Assembly (NCBI GenBank): GCA_027062365.1
Contig: JAMOTK010000006.1
Coordinates: 1-57,631, forward strand
Direction of reading: 5' to 3'
Length of the DNA stretch: 57,631 nucleotides
DNA from: Sulfurovum sp.
Lineage (GTDB): Bacteria > Campylobacterota > Campylobacteria > Campylobacterales > Sulfurovaceae
The notes under the pieces: generated by a model
The model's database searches: none
Told to the model about the DNA's origin: nothing
The model's input: only the letters and a program-made list of their open reading frames with translations
Part shown: positions 9,724-18,474 of the stretch, piece after piece
Layout of the letters: each line of letters opens with the position of its first letter
Numbering within the stretch: position 1 is the first letter of the stretch
Program-made: the position numbers and the translations under genes

Positions 9724-10305
9724 TTATTTTCCAGTTTTTATCCCTTCTTCTAAAATCTTACTCGGACTCTCATTTTGTAAACGCATAGCAATATCCAAAA
9801 ACATTTCTGACATCTTATTTCGAGAAAGTTTATTCTCAGAGACATGTTTAAATTCAAGTTCAAGGGTTTTTTGTATTTCATCTTTTACACGATAAAGATT
9901 ATCATGGTTGATACGTTTTTCTTCATCAAGTAAATGTTTAAGATTGTTTAATTTACGCACAAGTAATTCATTGTGTGTAACCATTTGATTTTGTAAATTG
10001 ACATCTCGTAAATTAATCTGTTCTTTTGTCGCGATACGGTCTTTGACTATCGTAGTACGTATATCTTCTAGCGTCTTTTCCATCGTAGCAAAAGAGCGTT
10101 CACTTTCTGTACGTAGTTTAATATGAGAATCATAAATCATTTTAGTAAGCTTTTTTTCCATATCTTGTAGATTGTCACTAAGTTGTGTAATACGTGTATC
10201 AAACTCTTTGGTTTGTGTCCCAAAAATAATATTTCTAATCTGTTCTACATTTTCAGCTGTATTAATACTCTCTTGTACTTTTAGATTATTTTCATTCATA
10301 CCCAC
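9724..10305 (-). CDS. Coiled-coil protein, first gene of GTPase cassette
   Basis: A 193-residue protein that is almost entirely alpha-helical, rich in Glu, Lys, Asn and Leu, with heptad-like spacing from about residue 10 to 165. No signal peptide or membrane span is visible, so it is likely a cytoplasmic rod or oligomerising scaffold. I do not recognise a named family. It heads a tight operon: its stop overlaps the probable CTG start of the OmpA-domain gene, followed by the small GTPase and the GGDEF protein. Co-transcription suggests it acts in the same envelope-associated signalling complex. Function is not inferred beyond that. Confidence 0.75.
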   Translation of the reverse strand: MGMNENNLKVQESINTAENVEQIRNIIFGTQTKEFDTRITQLSDNLQDMEKKLTKMIYDSHIKLRTESERSFATMEKTLEDIRTTIVKDRIATKEQINLRDVNLQNQMVTHNELLVRKLNNLKHLLDEEKRINHDNLYRVKDEIQKTLELEFKHVSENKLSRNKMSEMFLDIAMRLQNESPSKILEEGIKTGK

Positions 10306-10396
10306 ATCCTCTAATTAATAAAATTCTTTTTTATACTATAAAAAGTATTCTATCTAAAATTAGTGATATAATAGTAAAACTTTAAAGGAAATACGT

Positions 10397-10516
10397 ATGA
10401 AAAAACTTACACCACTCTTTATCTTAGCACTTTTTGCAACAGGCATGTACTTTATGATGCAAGGTATGGACAATGCTGTAAACATGACCAAGACCAAACA
10501 TGAGATTAAAAAGTAG
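10397..10516 (+). CDS. 39-residue single-span membrane peptide
   Basis: A short ORF not long enough for ordinary gene calls: ATG at 10397, stop at 10516. AAAGGAAATACGT lies just upstream as a ribosome binding site. The product starts MKKLTPLFILALFATGMYFM, a positively charged start followed by one hydrophobic span, then a polar tail ending KHEIKK. It could be an inner-membrane small protein or an uncleaved signal anchor. Its 3' end overlaps the convergent pyrF stop by 11 bases. The methionine-rich tail (MMQGMDNAVNM) is notable. Function is unknown; existence is supported by the RBS and composition only. Confidence 0.6.
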   Translation: MKKLTPLFILALFATGMYFMMQGMDNAVNMTKTKHEIKK

Positions 10517-11198
10517 CGATGACCTTTAGTATCTCTTCTACTTTTTGTTGAGGATTTTTATCTTGATAGATAGGACGACCTATCACAGGATAGTCAACCC
10601 CTTCTTGATGTGCCAAGGCTAAAGTAGCCACACGTTTTTGGTCTCCTGATGCTTCTCCAAAAGGACGAATAGCAGGACAAAGTGTCAGAAATGTCTCAGA
10701 AGTAGCCTCTTTGATAGCCCGACTCTCAAAGGTAGAACATACCACACCATCTAAGCCATTGTCATAAGACATCTTGGCAAATTGTTCTGCTTTAGTATCA
10801 ATATTTTTTTCATATACTTCTTGAAAATGTTCTTCATCAAAAGAAGTCAATGCCGTCACAGCCAACACCAAAGGACGAGGTTCATACGTAGAGAGTCTAT
10901 CCATCACTGTTTTCATAGCCACAGACCCTGCACTGGCATGAATATTGAACATATCCACCCCTAGTTTTGCTATCTCTTCAGATGCATCTGCCATAGTATT
11001 GGGTATATCATAAAGCTTCAAATCCAAAAATATTTTAAAATGAGGATTTATCTCTTTAATCGCTTGGATAAAATCTTTACCATCACGAATATAGGCACGA
11101 AAGCCGATTTTTATCCAAATATCATACGCTTTAAGCGACCTAGCCAATACCAAATTTTCTTCTCTTGATGGTAAATCAAGTGCGACACATACTTCCAT
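10506..11198 (-). CDS. pyrF: Orotidine 5'-phosphate decarboxylase
   Basis: This enzyme converts OMP to UMP, the last step of de novo pyrimidine synthesis. The barrel motifs are present: VALDLPSREENL near the start, the catalytic charged network FLDLKLYDIPNT (K-x-x-D), the phosphate loop residues near CPAIRPFG, and VIGRPIYQD at the C-terminus. I start it at the ATG at 11198 (MEVCVALDL, 230 residues) because GAGGGAG lies seven bases upstream of that codon. The ATG 18 bases further upstream would place the ribosome binding site inside the gene. It is apparently transcribed alone. Confidence 0.95.
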   Translation of the reverse strand: MEVCVALDLPSREENLVLARSLKAYDIWIKIGFRAYIRDGKDFIQAIKEINPHFKIFLDLKLYDIPNTMADASEEIAKLGVDMFNIHASAGSVAMKTVMDRLSTYEPRPLVLAVTALTSFDEEHFQEVYEKNIDTKAEQFAKMSYDNGLDGVVCSTFESRAIKEATSETFLTLCPAIRPFGEASGDQKRVATLALAHQEGVDYPVIGRPIYQDKNPQQKVEEILKVIATF

Positions 11199-11286
11199 TT
11201 TATACTCCCTCGTCATAAAAATCCAAAATTTAAATCTACTAAAATCTATTTAAGACAAATTTTATCTTATTTAGCTATACTACAAA

Positions 11287-11390
11287 TATCTTAGGTATAA
11301 GAAGTGTTTTATTCTTCCTCCTTTTAAAAAACTTTATTTCCTCATTTACCATGAAGAAACATTATTTTTCAGCTTTCTGTACCTAAGATA
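11287..11390. repeat. 11-bp inverted repeat in the pyrF upstream intergenic region
   Basis: TATCTTAGGTA (11287-11297) and its exact complement TACCTAAGATA (11380-11390) enclose 82 bases between pyrF and the Tyr/Asn-rich lipoprotein gene. On the minus strand the enclosed stretch carries a perfect Shine-Dalgarno run (AAAAGGAGGAAGA) with no ordinary start codon after it. It could be the closing stem of an RNA or a transcriptional element. No function is assigned. Confidence 0.4.
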
Positions 11391-11413
11391 AATTCCCTTT
11401 TATTCCACTCTTT

Positions 11414-11923
11414 TTAACGATAAGTTCTTTGTCTATTATAACTACGGTTGTTATTATAATTTCTATTATTATTATAATTACGGTTGTTGTTATAACGATT
11501 TTTATTATACGTATTAGATGAATAATTTCTATTGTTATTATAGTTTTTATTGTTGTTATAATTTTTACGATTTTGATATTGGTTTTTATTTGTATAGTAT
11601 CCGTAATTTCCTACTGTAGCATTATATCTACGTCCATTATGGTACCTATTACCATTGCTATAATAATGACCATTTCTATATCTATGCCCATTATAATGAT
11701 AATATCCACTTGAATAATACCCACCATAATAGTATCTACCATTATTATAGTAATAAGGTTGATTATAGTAATAAGGATAACTATATACAGAAGCAACAGC
11801 TACAGCACCTACTGCCATACCTGTAGCTAAAGCTTGTTCTTCTGGGGTACAAGCAGAAAATATAAATGCCGAAGAGAGCAATCCAATCATACTTAAACGT
11901 TTTATTTTTTTATATATCATCAC
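11414..11923 (-). CDS. Tyr/Asn/Arg-rich repetitive lipoprotein
   Basis: A 169-residue predicted lipoprotein. The basic start and hydrophobic stretch end in a lipobox-like FIFSAC with Cys25. A short Ala/Val helix (GMAVGAVAVASVYS) is followed by a low-complexity tail dominated by Tyr, Asn, Gly and Arg. First come YYYN/YYYGG blocks, then near-perfect NNRNY units (about residues 120-165) ending SYNRQRTYR. Such tails are usually disordered, adhesive or polymer-binding. The TTATTATAATT-type codon repeats make the gene prone to slippage and length variation. It lies alone downstream of truD. The family is not recognised beyond a lipoprotein with a low-complexity passenger. Confidence 0.72.
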   Translation of the reverse strand: MMIYKKIKRLSMIGLLSSAFIFSACTPEEQALATGMAVGAVAVASVYSYPYYYNQPYYYNNGRYYYGGYYSSGYYHYNGHRYRNGHYYSNGNRYHNGRRYNATVGNYGYYTNKNQYQNRKNYNNNKNYNNNRNYSSNTYNKNRYNNNRNYNNNRNYNNNRSYNRQRTYR

Positions 11924-11968
11924 TTTTTATCCTTTTTAAATAAAGTTTTGTACCTATAGTATAGCAAT

Positions 11969-13036
11969 TTAAATCTGTTTACCTCTTAAAATATCTAGTA
12001 CATTGGTAGCATAACATCCTTTAGGAAGGACAAAAGAGAGTTCATAATGTGCTTTTTCTTCTACATAGGTCTTGCTAATTTCAGTCACTTGTATCCATGC
12101 GTAACGTCTGCTACCATTGAGGGGTATATCTTCTAAAAAAGGAGCTTCAATCAACCCTGCTGTAGCTTTGGCAGGGTCTGCCTTTTTACCTGTAAGTAAC
12201 CCTGCTGGGGCAATGTCTTTTTCTCTAAATCGTAGGGCTTCTTCTTCTAAGTTTTCAGCATTAAAGAGCCTACCATAAGGATAGTGCATCATCACATCCC
12301 CCTCCAAAATCTTAAAGAAATTCTCTTGTGCTTTTGTGCCTTTGAGTGAATCCTTTGGCAATTTCATCACTTGCTCTGTCTCTCTTTCTGTAAACTTTTC
12401 TAAGAGTAAATTAATCTCCATGCGTTTAGAGAGCCAGTGATTAAACAGATAAGATTGGTAAGACCCCATCAAAAACTCTTTGGTCTTACGGTCACGCATT
12501 TTGAGTGTGCCTTCTATGAGCTTTTTACCATCAACCCAATTATCCCCATCATTACCAAAACGCTGATTACCAAAATAATTGGGTACACCATTGTTTTTTA
12601 TCCATTTGAGTACAGAGTCTAGTTTGTCTTTTTGTACACCTAGTACCTTTTTGAGACGGATATTAAAACGGTTTCCTTTTAGGTGTCCTACACGTATTTT
12701 ATTACTATGGCGTACCATAGAGAGTATCTTTATCTTCTCATGGCTAAAAGCTTTTAGTTTCTCTTCATGTATAGCCATGACAGATACGTATTGCAAAGTC
12801 ATCGCATGTTTGTCTTTGAGTCCTGCATAACCCATATCACGACGACGAATACCTACATGATTAGAAATCACATCTAACATTTCCCATGTAGTCATCTCTT
12901 TTTTACGTACATGAAGAACAAGATGTTCCCCCTCTCCTGAAAATTCATACAGTGGTATCTCTTCTACAGTAAAATCTCTAGCAGAAGAGTTAAAGACAAA
13001 TTCATTGGTCATATTAAGTGGATAGATTAGTTTCAT
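11969..13036 (-). CDS. truD: tRNA pseudouridine(13) synthase TruD
   Basis: This enzyme isomerises U13 of tRNA-Glu to pseudouridine. Signature elements are present: NEFVFNSSARDFTVEEIPLYEFSGEGEH at the N-terminus, the catalytic-aspartate motif GYAGLKDKHAMTLQ, and the TRUD insert motif PNYFGNQRFG followed by DGDNW. I begin at the ATG at 13036 (MKLIYPLN, 355 residues). The 25 codons upstream encode an atypical FWLKYFIINLKNH extension and would reach toward the TRAP transporter gene. The protein is full length for the short epsilonproteobacterial TruD type. It ends close to the lipoprotein gene but shares no obvious pathway with it. Confidence 0.95.
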   Translation of the reverse strand: MKLIYPLNMTNEFVFNSSARDFTVEEIPLYEFSGEGEHLVLHVRKKEMTTWEMLDVISNHVGIRRRDMGYAGLKDKHAMTLQYVSVMAIHEEKLKAFSHEKIKILSMVRHSNKIRVGHLKGNRFNIRLKKVLGVQKDKLDSVLKWIKNNGVPNYFGNQRFGNDGDNWVDGKKLIEGTLKMRDRKTKEFLMGSYQSYLFNHWLSKRMEINLLLEKFTERETEQVMKLPKDSLKGTKAQENFFKILEGDVMMHYPYGRLFNAENLEEEALRFREKDIAPAGLLTGKKADPAKATAGLIEAPFLEDIPLNGSRRYAWIQVTEISKTYVEEKAHYELSFVLPKGCYATNVLDILRGKQI

Positions 13037-13134
13037 AAGGTTTCTTTCATAGGTTTTTTTGCATAAGTGGTTTTTCAAGTTTATAATGAAGTATTTTAGC
13101 CAAAAGGTCATTAAAAGACATTATCATCATACCT

Positions 13135-15012
13135 TTACTTCCCAAACATATAAATCAAATCGGGAAATAAGAGTATGATAAGTAGGGCTAAAAGTTGTAG
13201 GGAGATAAAGGGTATTACGCCTTTATAGATGGCTTTTGTATTGATTTTGTCTCCTGCTGCACCTTTGAGATAGAATAAGGCAAAGCCAAAAGGTGGGGTG
13301 AGAAATGAGGCTTGTAGATTCATGGCGATGAGTATGGCAAACCAAATAGGGTCTATACCAAAACTGGCTACGATAGGTACCAATATGGGTACAACGACAA
13401 AGGCTATCTCTATAAAGTCTATAAAAAATCCTAAGAGAAAGATAACAAGCATCGCAATAAGGATAAATGTCCATTGGCTTTGTATATCTCCTGTGAAGAA
13501 TGCCAATGCCATATCGCCCCCACCTAGCTCGTTGAAGACCAAAGAAAATGCTGTAGCACCTATCAGTATCATAAATATCATCGCTGTAAGTTTTACCGTT
13601 TCGATACTAGCATATCGAAGCATGGCATAGGAGAAAGTCCTTTTGCCTAAAGCCAATGCGATGGCACCTAAGACCCCAATCGCTGCCGACTCTGAGGGAG
13701 AGGCAATCCCTGCAAAGATAGACCCCAATACTACACCAATGAGCAGTAACGGAGGGATAATCTCTTTGATGGCTTCTTTGATGACATCACTATACGCTTC
13801 TTCTACCACAATAGCAGGGGCGACCTCTTTGTTTAGATACGCATAGATTAAGATGTAAATGATGTAGAGTATAATGAGTAGAAGTCCAGGGACAACGGCT
13901 GCACGAAATAAGTCACCTACAGAAAGGTGCATTTGGTCACCTAGAATGATAAGCACAATAGAAGGAGGGATAAGCTGACCCAACGTCCCAGAAGCTGCGA
14001 TACTACCACTAGCCAAAGACGCAGAGTAGCCATGTTTTAGCATCAAAGGTAAGGCAATGAGTGACATCATCACGACCGATGCCCCTACGATACCTGTACT
14101 TGCAGCCAATATCGCCCCAACAAGTACCACAGAGATAGCCAATCCTCCACGCACAGAGCCAAAAAGTTTGCCCATCGAGAGTAAGAGTCCTTCTGCCATT
14201 TTGGACTTTTCTAGTATCAAGCCCATGAAGATGAACAAAGGGACTGCCATGAGTGTAACATTGCCCATGATACCATAGGTTCGGTACGGGAGCATCTCTA
14301 AGACATGTAAGCCTACTTCATCAGAAATCAGAGCAAAAAAGAGTGCTACCCCTGCAAATACAAAGGCGACATGAAAACCTATCATAAGTAAAACAAGTGC
14401 CATTAAAAACATCAAAAACACAGGGTCAATCCAAAATTCAACCCTATTGTACCATGCCACATAGACCAGTGTACCAAGCAGGAGCATCACACGAAGTATT
14501 CTAAATAATATTCTTTTATTCTCTATTTTTGCATACGATTTGAGTATCTCACTAAAGGCTTGGACGATGAGTAAAGTAAATGAAAGTACCAACATGGATT
14601 TAATAATCCAACGATGGCTCAACCCTCCGGGGTCAGAAGAAATTTCTTGTTGCATATAGCTTTGCATCGTCATATCAAAAGCATCAAGTAATAAAACAAA
14701 AGAAAATGGTATCACAAGAAAGAGCATAGAAAAGATATGTACTATTGCTTTGTTTTGTGTAGAATAACGCTCAAAGAATATATCTACTTTTACATGTTTA
14801 TCTTGTGCTAAAGCATAAGAGAGTCCTAGTAAAAATACCATATCAAAAAGATGCCACTCTATCTCTTGCAACGCGATAGACCCTTCTGAAAATAGATAAC
14901 GCATCCCTGCATCATAGGAGACAAGTAAAGCTAGAAGTACCACAAGTAAGGCGGAGAATAGCCCTGCATACTTACTGATTTGGTCTAAAAAAGAAGAGAG
15001 TTTTAAGTACAT
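13135..15012 (-). CDS. TRAP transporter fused small and large permease (DctQM)
   Basis: A 625-residue inner-membrane protein that joins both permease parts of a tripartite ATP-independent periplasmic transporter. Residues about 1-170 are the four-helix DctQ subunit (EWHLFDMVFLLGLSYALAQDKHVKVD). Residues about 185-625 are the DctM subunit with repeated hairpins, including GASVVMMSLIALPLMLKHGY and PSESAAIGVLGAIAL, and the conserved PPSIVLIILG and LTPPFGFALF motifs. Such systems import organic acids, taurine and similar solutes with a sodium gradient. No DctP binding protein is seen nearby, so the substrate is unknown and the partner must be encoded elsewhere. Confidence 0.92.
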   Translation of the reverse strand: MYLKLSSFLDQISKYAGLFSALLVVLLALLVSYDAGMRYLFSEGSIALQEIEWHLFDMVFLLGLSYALAQDKHVKVDIFFERYSTQNKAIVHIFSMLFLVIPFSFVLLLDAFDMTMQSYMQQEISSDPGGLSHRWIIKSMLVLSFTLLIVQAFSEILKSYAKIENKRILFRILRVMLLLGTLVYVAWYNRVEFWIDPVFLMFLMALVLLMIGFHVAFVFAGVALFFALISDEVGLHVLEMLPYRTYGIMGNVTLMAVPLFIFMGLILEKSKMAEGLLLSMGKLFGSVRGGLAISVVLVGAILAASTGIVGASVVMMSLIALPLMLKHGYSASLASGSIAASGTLGQLIPPSIVLIILGDQMHLSVGDLFRAAVVPGLLLIILYIIYILIYAYLNKEVAPAIVVEEAYSDVIKEAIKEIIPPLLLIGVVLGSIFAGIASPSESAAIGVLGAIALALGKRTFSYAMLRYASIETVKLTAMIFMILIGATAFSLVFNELGGGDMALAFFTGDIQSQWTFILIAMLVIFLLGFFIDFIEIAFVVVPILVPIVASFGIDPIWFAILIAMNLQASFLTPPFGFALFYLKGAAGDKINTKAIYKGVIPFISLQLLALLIILLFPDLIYMFGK

Positions 15013-15067
15013 AGTGATTCTTTACATTTATTTTTAAGATTTTATCTTTTTTGTCATGAGAAGATAC

Positions 15068-15874
15068 TTATTGCCAATAGGTATCTAGTCTTATATTCCA
15101 CCCTTTTCTCCAACGCTCCTCACCTCGTGCTTTGGGAGAGTTTTTGATACGTCTGCTTAGTATGGCTTTGGCTGAAGTAGCAAAGGCTTTTTGTTTGTTA
15201 CTTTCAGCATCATCTATATGCCACAAAACTTGAAGTAAACCCCACCCCTTCCCATGATAGCGTTCGCTTTTGAGTGTGCCTTCACCTTTAAAATTGGTAT
15301 AGTCTAGTAAAATATAAAGTCCTCTTTCATTGATACTTCCATCTCGATGGTGCATCACTTCATAAAAGCGTCTTTTAATGATACGGGCTTTGTTTGCATC
15401 GTCTATACTCTCTAGCATTTGAGGCAAGGCTTGGCTAAGACGTATCGCCATAAAAGAGGATTGATAGGCAAAAGTACGTTTGAGAAAAGAAAAAAGTTCT
15501 TTATATTGTTTCGTCTGTGCTTTTTTTGCAGATAAAAATGCTCTTTTGCTTTGCCATGGGAAATCTGTATGTTCATTAAGCCAGGAGGGCATCTTGACCC
15601 CTTGGCTTTTCATAAAAGTAATCACCATAGGAAATACTTCTCGAAAACGCTCCGTATGGTTTTTGGGAAACCAAATAAAATGTCCTATCCCCAAAGAAGC
15701 AAAATCTTCTCCTTTGTTCCACCAAATAAGATATTTATCAAGCCCCGCTCCCTCATTTTGCCATACTTTTTTTGCAATATAGTTTGCTTGTTTCTCACTT
15801 AGTCTAATCTCTGTACTAAATACACTTGTCCCTAGTAGAAAAACAGTAAAAAACATCTTTAAAATACTTGTCAT
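15068..15874 (-). CDS. Secreted lysozyme-like protein
   Basis: A 268-residue protein with a signal peptide (MTSILKMFFTVFLLGTSVFS) directing it to the periplasm. The mature part has a lysozyme-like arrangement: a glutamate in WQNEGAG (about residue 42), GIGHFIWFP shortly after, and a helix-rich C-terminal half with GKGWGLLQVLW. A cell-wall muramidase or transglycosylase-like role fits, especially as two L,D-transpeptidase genes lie a few kilobases downstream. I do not recognise a named family with certainty, and catalytic activity is inferred. The gene is divergent from the META-domain gene, sharing a short AT-rich promoter region at 15875-15933. Confidence 0.7.
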   Translation of the reverse strand: MTSILKMFFTVFLLGTSVFSTEIRLSEKQANYIAKKVWQNEGAGLDKYLIWWNKGEDFASLGIGHFIWFPKNHTERFREVFPMVITFMKSQGVKMPSWLNEHTDFPWQSKRAFLSAKKAQTKQYKELFSFLKRTFAYQSSFMAIRLSQALPQMLESIDDANKARIIKRRFYEVMHHRDGSINERGLYILLDYTNFKGEGTLKSERYHGKGWGLLQVLWHIDDAESNKQKAFATSAKAILSRRIKNSPKARGEERWRKGWNIRLDTYWQ

Positions 15875-15933
15875 TCATACTCCCTTCAATAATATAGAGT
15901 ATACTAGCCAAAATAAATAATAAGGAAGTTGTT

Positions 15934-16398
15934 ATGCTTAAAAAATATATTTTATCTTTAGGAGTTTTACTCATCTACTTTACTTTACCACTTTTAGCTA
16001 AACCCATAGATATGCATACCCTTCAAGGGAGTTGGCACTTACGTGCTATGGATGGTATGGAAGTACGCAAAGCTAGAGCCATACTAGACTTCAAACCTAA
16101 ACAAATGATGGTACATGGCTTTGATGGATGTAATCGTATCAACGGTAAACTAACAAAAAATGATGACAATACATTTAAGGCTATGCTTATCAGTACAAGA
16201 ATGGCATGTAGACAAAAAGTACACTCATGGGTAAGCCAAAGACTACATCAAACAATGAGTGAAGGATTTACCATAACAAAAGAACATCAATATAATATCG
16301 ATGGCATTACCTTAAAAAGTGCAACACATACTTTGTTTTTTAAAAAAATGGGTAAAGAGAGTAAAAACAATACGGTCACAGAGATAGAATCGTATTAG
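15934..16398 (+). CDS. META (HslJ-like) domain secreted protein
   Basis: A 154-residue protein with an N-terminal signal sequence (about residues 1-22). The META/DUF306 domain follows: LQGSWHLRAMDG, then GFDGCNRINGKL, and STRMACR. The two cysteines of CNR and ACR are the conserved pair of the HslJ family. Family members are periplasmic or outer-membrane proteins associated with stress or antibiotic tolerance, with no firm biochemical role. AAGGAAGTTGTT before the ATG is the ribosome binding site. The gene ends two bases from the convergent transpeptidase gene, so transcripts collide there. It is one of few plus-strand genes here. Confidence 0.85.
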   Translation: MLKKYILSLGVLLIYFTLPLLAKPIDMHTLQGSWHLRAMDGMEVRKARAILDFKPKQMMVHGFDGCNRINGKLTKNDDNTFKAMLISTRMACRQKVHSWVSQRLHQTMSEGFTITKEHQYNIDGITLKSATHTLFFKKMGKESKNNTVTEIESY

Positions 16399-16399
16399 A

Positions 16400-17221
16400 T
16401 TACTCATATATCTCATAACGTTTGTTCTCTATCTTTATAGTAGGTGGGATTTTTTGGGATTCAAAGTAGTCATATCCTTCTTTGAGATTCACCCAAAAAT
16501 CGTACCACTCATTGCCCTCATAAAATGACATATTTTTTTCACTCATACGAAAAGGATAGGCATGTACGTGTACGCTCTTTTGTCCTTTTTGTAATGCTTT
16601 TTCCACAAGTTTATAAATCTCTTCTATCTTTTCATCAGTCATGGCAAAACATCCTATAGAGACACAATTTCCATGTACCATAAGTGCCGAACCTGTACGT
16701 TTATGGGCTTTGTCATAGCGATTTGGATAGCCTAGATTGAAAGATAAATGAAATTTACTATTGGGATTGAGTTGATACTTTTTGACGGTATAAAATCCCT
16801 CTGGGGCTTGTTCATCACCCTCTTTAAGCTTAGGACCCAAATCTCCTGAAAATGCACAAATGATATAATCTTTTAAGTGTACATATTCACTGCCTGTATC
16901 TATCCATATTTCTAAGAGTGCTTCTTCTTTGAAGATACGTATAAAAATGGGCTGACCTATCTTTGCTGAAAGTAGTGTGAGTCGTTCTTTCAAGCTTACA
17001 TTGACAAAGTCATAGGGTTTATCGGTGATAATCATTTCAAAACTTGGTTTTTTATTTTTTATTTTTTTGTCTACTAGTTTATTATTTACTAATTTTTTGA
17101 CGATAGGTATCTGTTTCATCGTTTGCTTTAAATGGGTATAAGAAGGTGGATTAAGCCAAAATAGCCCAAGGGAAATCCATAATAAAGCATGAATTATCCC
17201 ATCAATTATCCTCAATTTCAT
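16400..17221 (-). CDS. YafK-type L,D-transpeptidase family protein
   Basis: A 273-residue protein with an N-terminal membrane anchor (about residues 10-25). The YkuD-type catalytic signature is present as MVHGNCVSIGCFAMTD (about residues 185-200), with His and the nucleophilic Cys of HG-x3-S-x-GC. This HGNCVSIGC form is typical of the DpaA/YafK group, some of which cleave rather than form the lipoprotein-peptidoglycan link. It therefore acts on peptidoglycan in the periplasm, either crosslinking or hydrolysing. It is downstream of a YcbB-like L,D-transpeptidase with a five-base gap, so both are probably co-expressed. The direction of activity cannot be told from sequence. Confidence 0.87.
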   Translation of the reverse strand: MKLRIIDGIIHALLWISLGLFWLNPPSYTHLKQTMKQIPIVKKLVNNKLVDKKIKNKKPSFEMIITDKPYDFVNVSLKERLTLLSAKIGQPIFIRIFKEEALLEIWIDTGSEYVHLKDYIICAFSGDLGPKLKEGDEQAPEGFYTVKKYQLNPNSKFHLSFNLGYPNRYDKAHKRTGSALMVHGNCVSIGCFAMTDEKIEEIYKLVEKALQKGQKSVHVHAYPFRMSEKNMSFYEGNEWYDFWVNLKEGYDYFESQKIPPTIKIENKRYEIYE

Positions 17222-17226
17222 ATCCT

Positions 17227-18474
17227 CTAAAATGTTAATCTTTGGTATTTATCAAAGAGATAAATATCATCAAAGAAACGAAGTTTGTTATCTTCTGCAA
17301 TATACGCTGTCATATATGCTGTATGTACCATCACATCTTTGATAATCTTAAGATAATGTGTTTTCATACTTTTATACTTGGTATTGACCTCTTCTAGGGT
17401 ACTTTCTGTATAGTGTGTCGTCACATAGCTCAAAAGGTCTCTCGGCTTTTCTAACCTTACACAACCATGACTAAAGCATCGCACAGGACGATTAAAGAGC
17501 TTTTTCATCTGCGTATCATGCATATATACAGAGTGTTTATTTGGGAAGATAAATTTTACACGTCCTAAGGCATTGCTATTGGAGGGTACTTCAATAAATT
17601 TAAATGGTACAACACCCTTGCCTCCTTTATACAACTTTAGCTCTTCTCGTGAGGGGTTCATCACAGGAGAGTTCAAATCATAGGTCTTACGTGCTACCAT
17701 ACGGTGTCGTTTGAGATAATTACTATTTTTAAGTAAGCCAGGGATTACTTCATTTCTAGCGATACTATCTGGGACTGACCATTGGGGATTGAGTGTGATG
17801 TATTTTAGTTTTTCAGCAAACACAGGGGTCTGTAAATGTTGTCGTCCTACCACTACCTTAAATTTGAGACTGGTTCTCTTTTCATTTTTGACACGTACCA
17901 CATATTCTGGGATATTTACCAATATATAATCTTGACCCAAATTATCATTCATTAACTTAACTCTTTCTATATTGACACGTAAGGTATGAAGCTTGTTCTC
18001 TGTCAAGGTATTGAAAGAAGCAAATGAATGATAGGCATTTACCAGTTTCATAAACTGTTCATTTTTAGGAACATACGGTGCAAGTATCGCTTCGATGCTT
18101 AGCCCTGCACGTAGTTTTCGTTGTATATCAGCTGTATTGACTTCTTGTAAATAGCGTCCATAATAGGTCTCTACTTTGTTGCCTTTACGTTGTCTTTGTA
18201 CCGAGTCAAACATTTTTAAGTCTATACAACTATTGGCAAGATTATTGGTATAAGAGACTAACATTTTTGTTAGTTGCTGTGTATTTTTTGAGGAGATTAT
18301 CTCTTGAGCTAGTACTTTGTTTTCACAAATAGATAGATATTTATCTGTCTTTAATATCTGTATAAATTCATTCTTTTGAGAAAATGACCACCCGTTGCTA
18401 TCCATAAGACCTACACAACCACTCAATACCAAAGAGACTACGATGATACTTATTAACTGAAATTTATTTTTCAT
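17227..18474 (-). CDS. YcbB/LdtD-like L,D-transpeptidase lipoprotein
   Basis: A 415-residue protein with a lipobox ending SLVLSGC (Cys20), so probably membrane-anchored in the periplasm. The catalytic YkuD domain occupies about residues 175-370: TPVFAEKLKYITLNPQWSVP, then SVYMHDTQMKKLF and the active site CFSHGCVRLEKPRDL with His and Cys. This is the larger YcbB-like class that makes 3-3 peptidoglycan crosslinks. An N-terminal helical region precedes it, but the classical PG_binding repeat is not evident. The start abuts the stop of the upstream flavoprotein gene, so the two are translated from one message with the YafK-type gene. Confidence 0.9.
   Translation of the reverse strand: MKNKFQLISIIVVSLVLSGCVGLMDSNGWSFSQKNEFIQILKTDKYLSICENKVLAQEIISSKNTQQLTKMLVSYTNNLANSCIDLKMFDSVQRQRKGNKVETYYGRYLQEVNTADIQRKLRAGLSIEAILAPYVPKNEQFMKLVNAYHSFASFNTLTENKLHTLRVNIERVKLMNDNLGQDYILVNIPEYVVRVKNEKRTSLKFKVVVGRQHLQTPVFAEKLKYITLNPQWSVPDSIARNEVIPGLLKNSNYLKRHRMVARKTYDLNSPVMNPSREELKLYKGGKGVVPFKFIEVPSNSNALGRVKFIFPNKHSVYMHDTQMKKLFNRPVRCFSHGCVRLEKPRDLLSYVTTHYTESTLEEVNTKYKSMKTHYLKIIKDVMVHTAYMTAYIAEDNKLRFFDDIYLFDKYQRLTF

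Noticed and set aside
11611-11796. 61-codon hydrophobic ORF inside the Tyr/Asn-rich lipoprotein gene
   Set aside because: It is the frame-shifted shadow of TAT/AAT codon repeats, giving Ile/Met-rich sequence.
13036-13111. N-terminal extension of TruD to the ATG at 13111
   Set aside because: The added residues are atypical of TruD and run toward the neighbouring gene; the internal ATG gives the normal family start.
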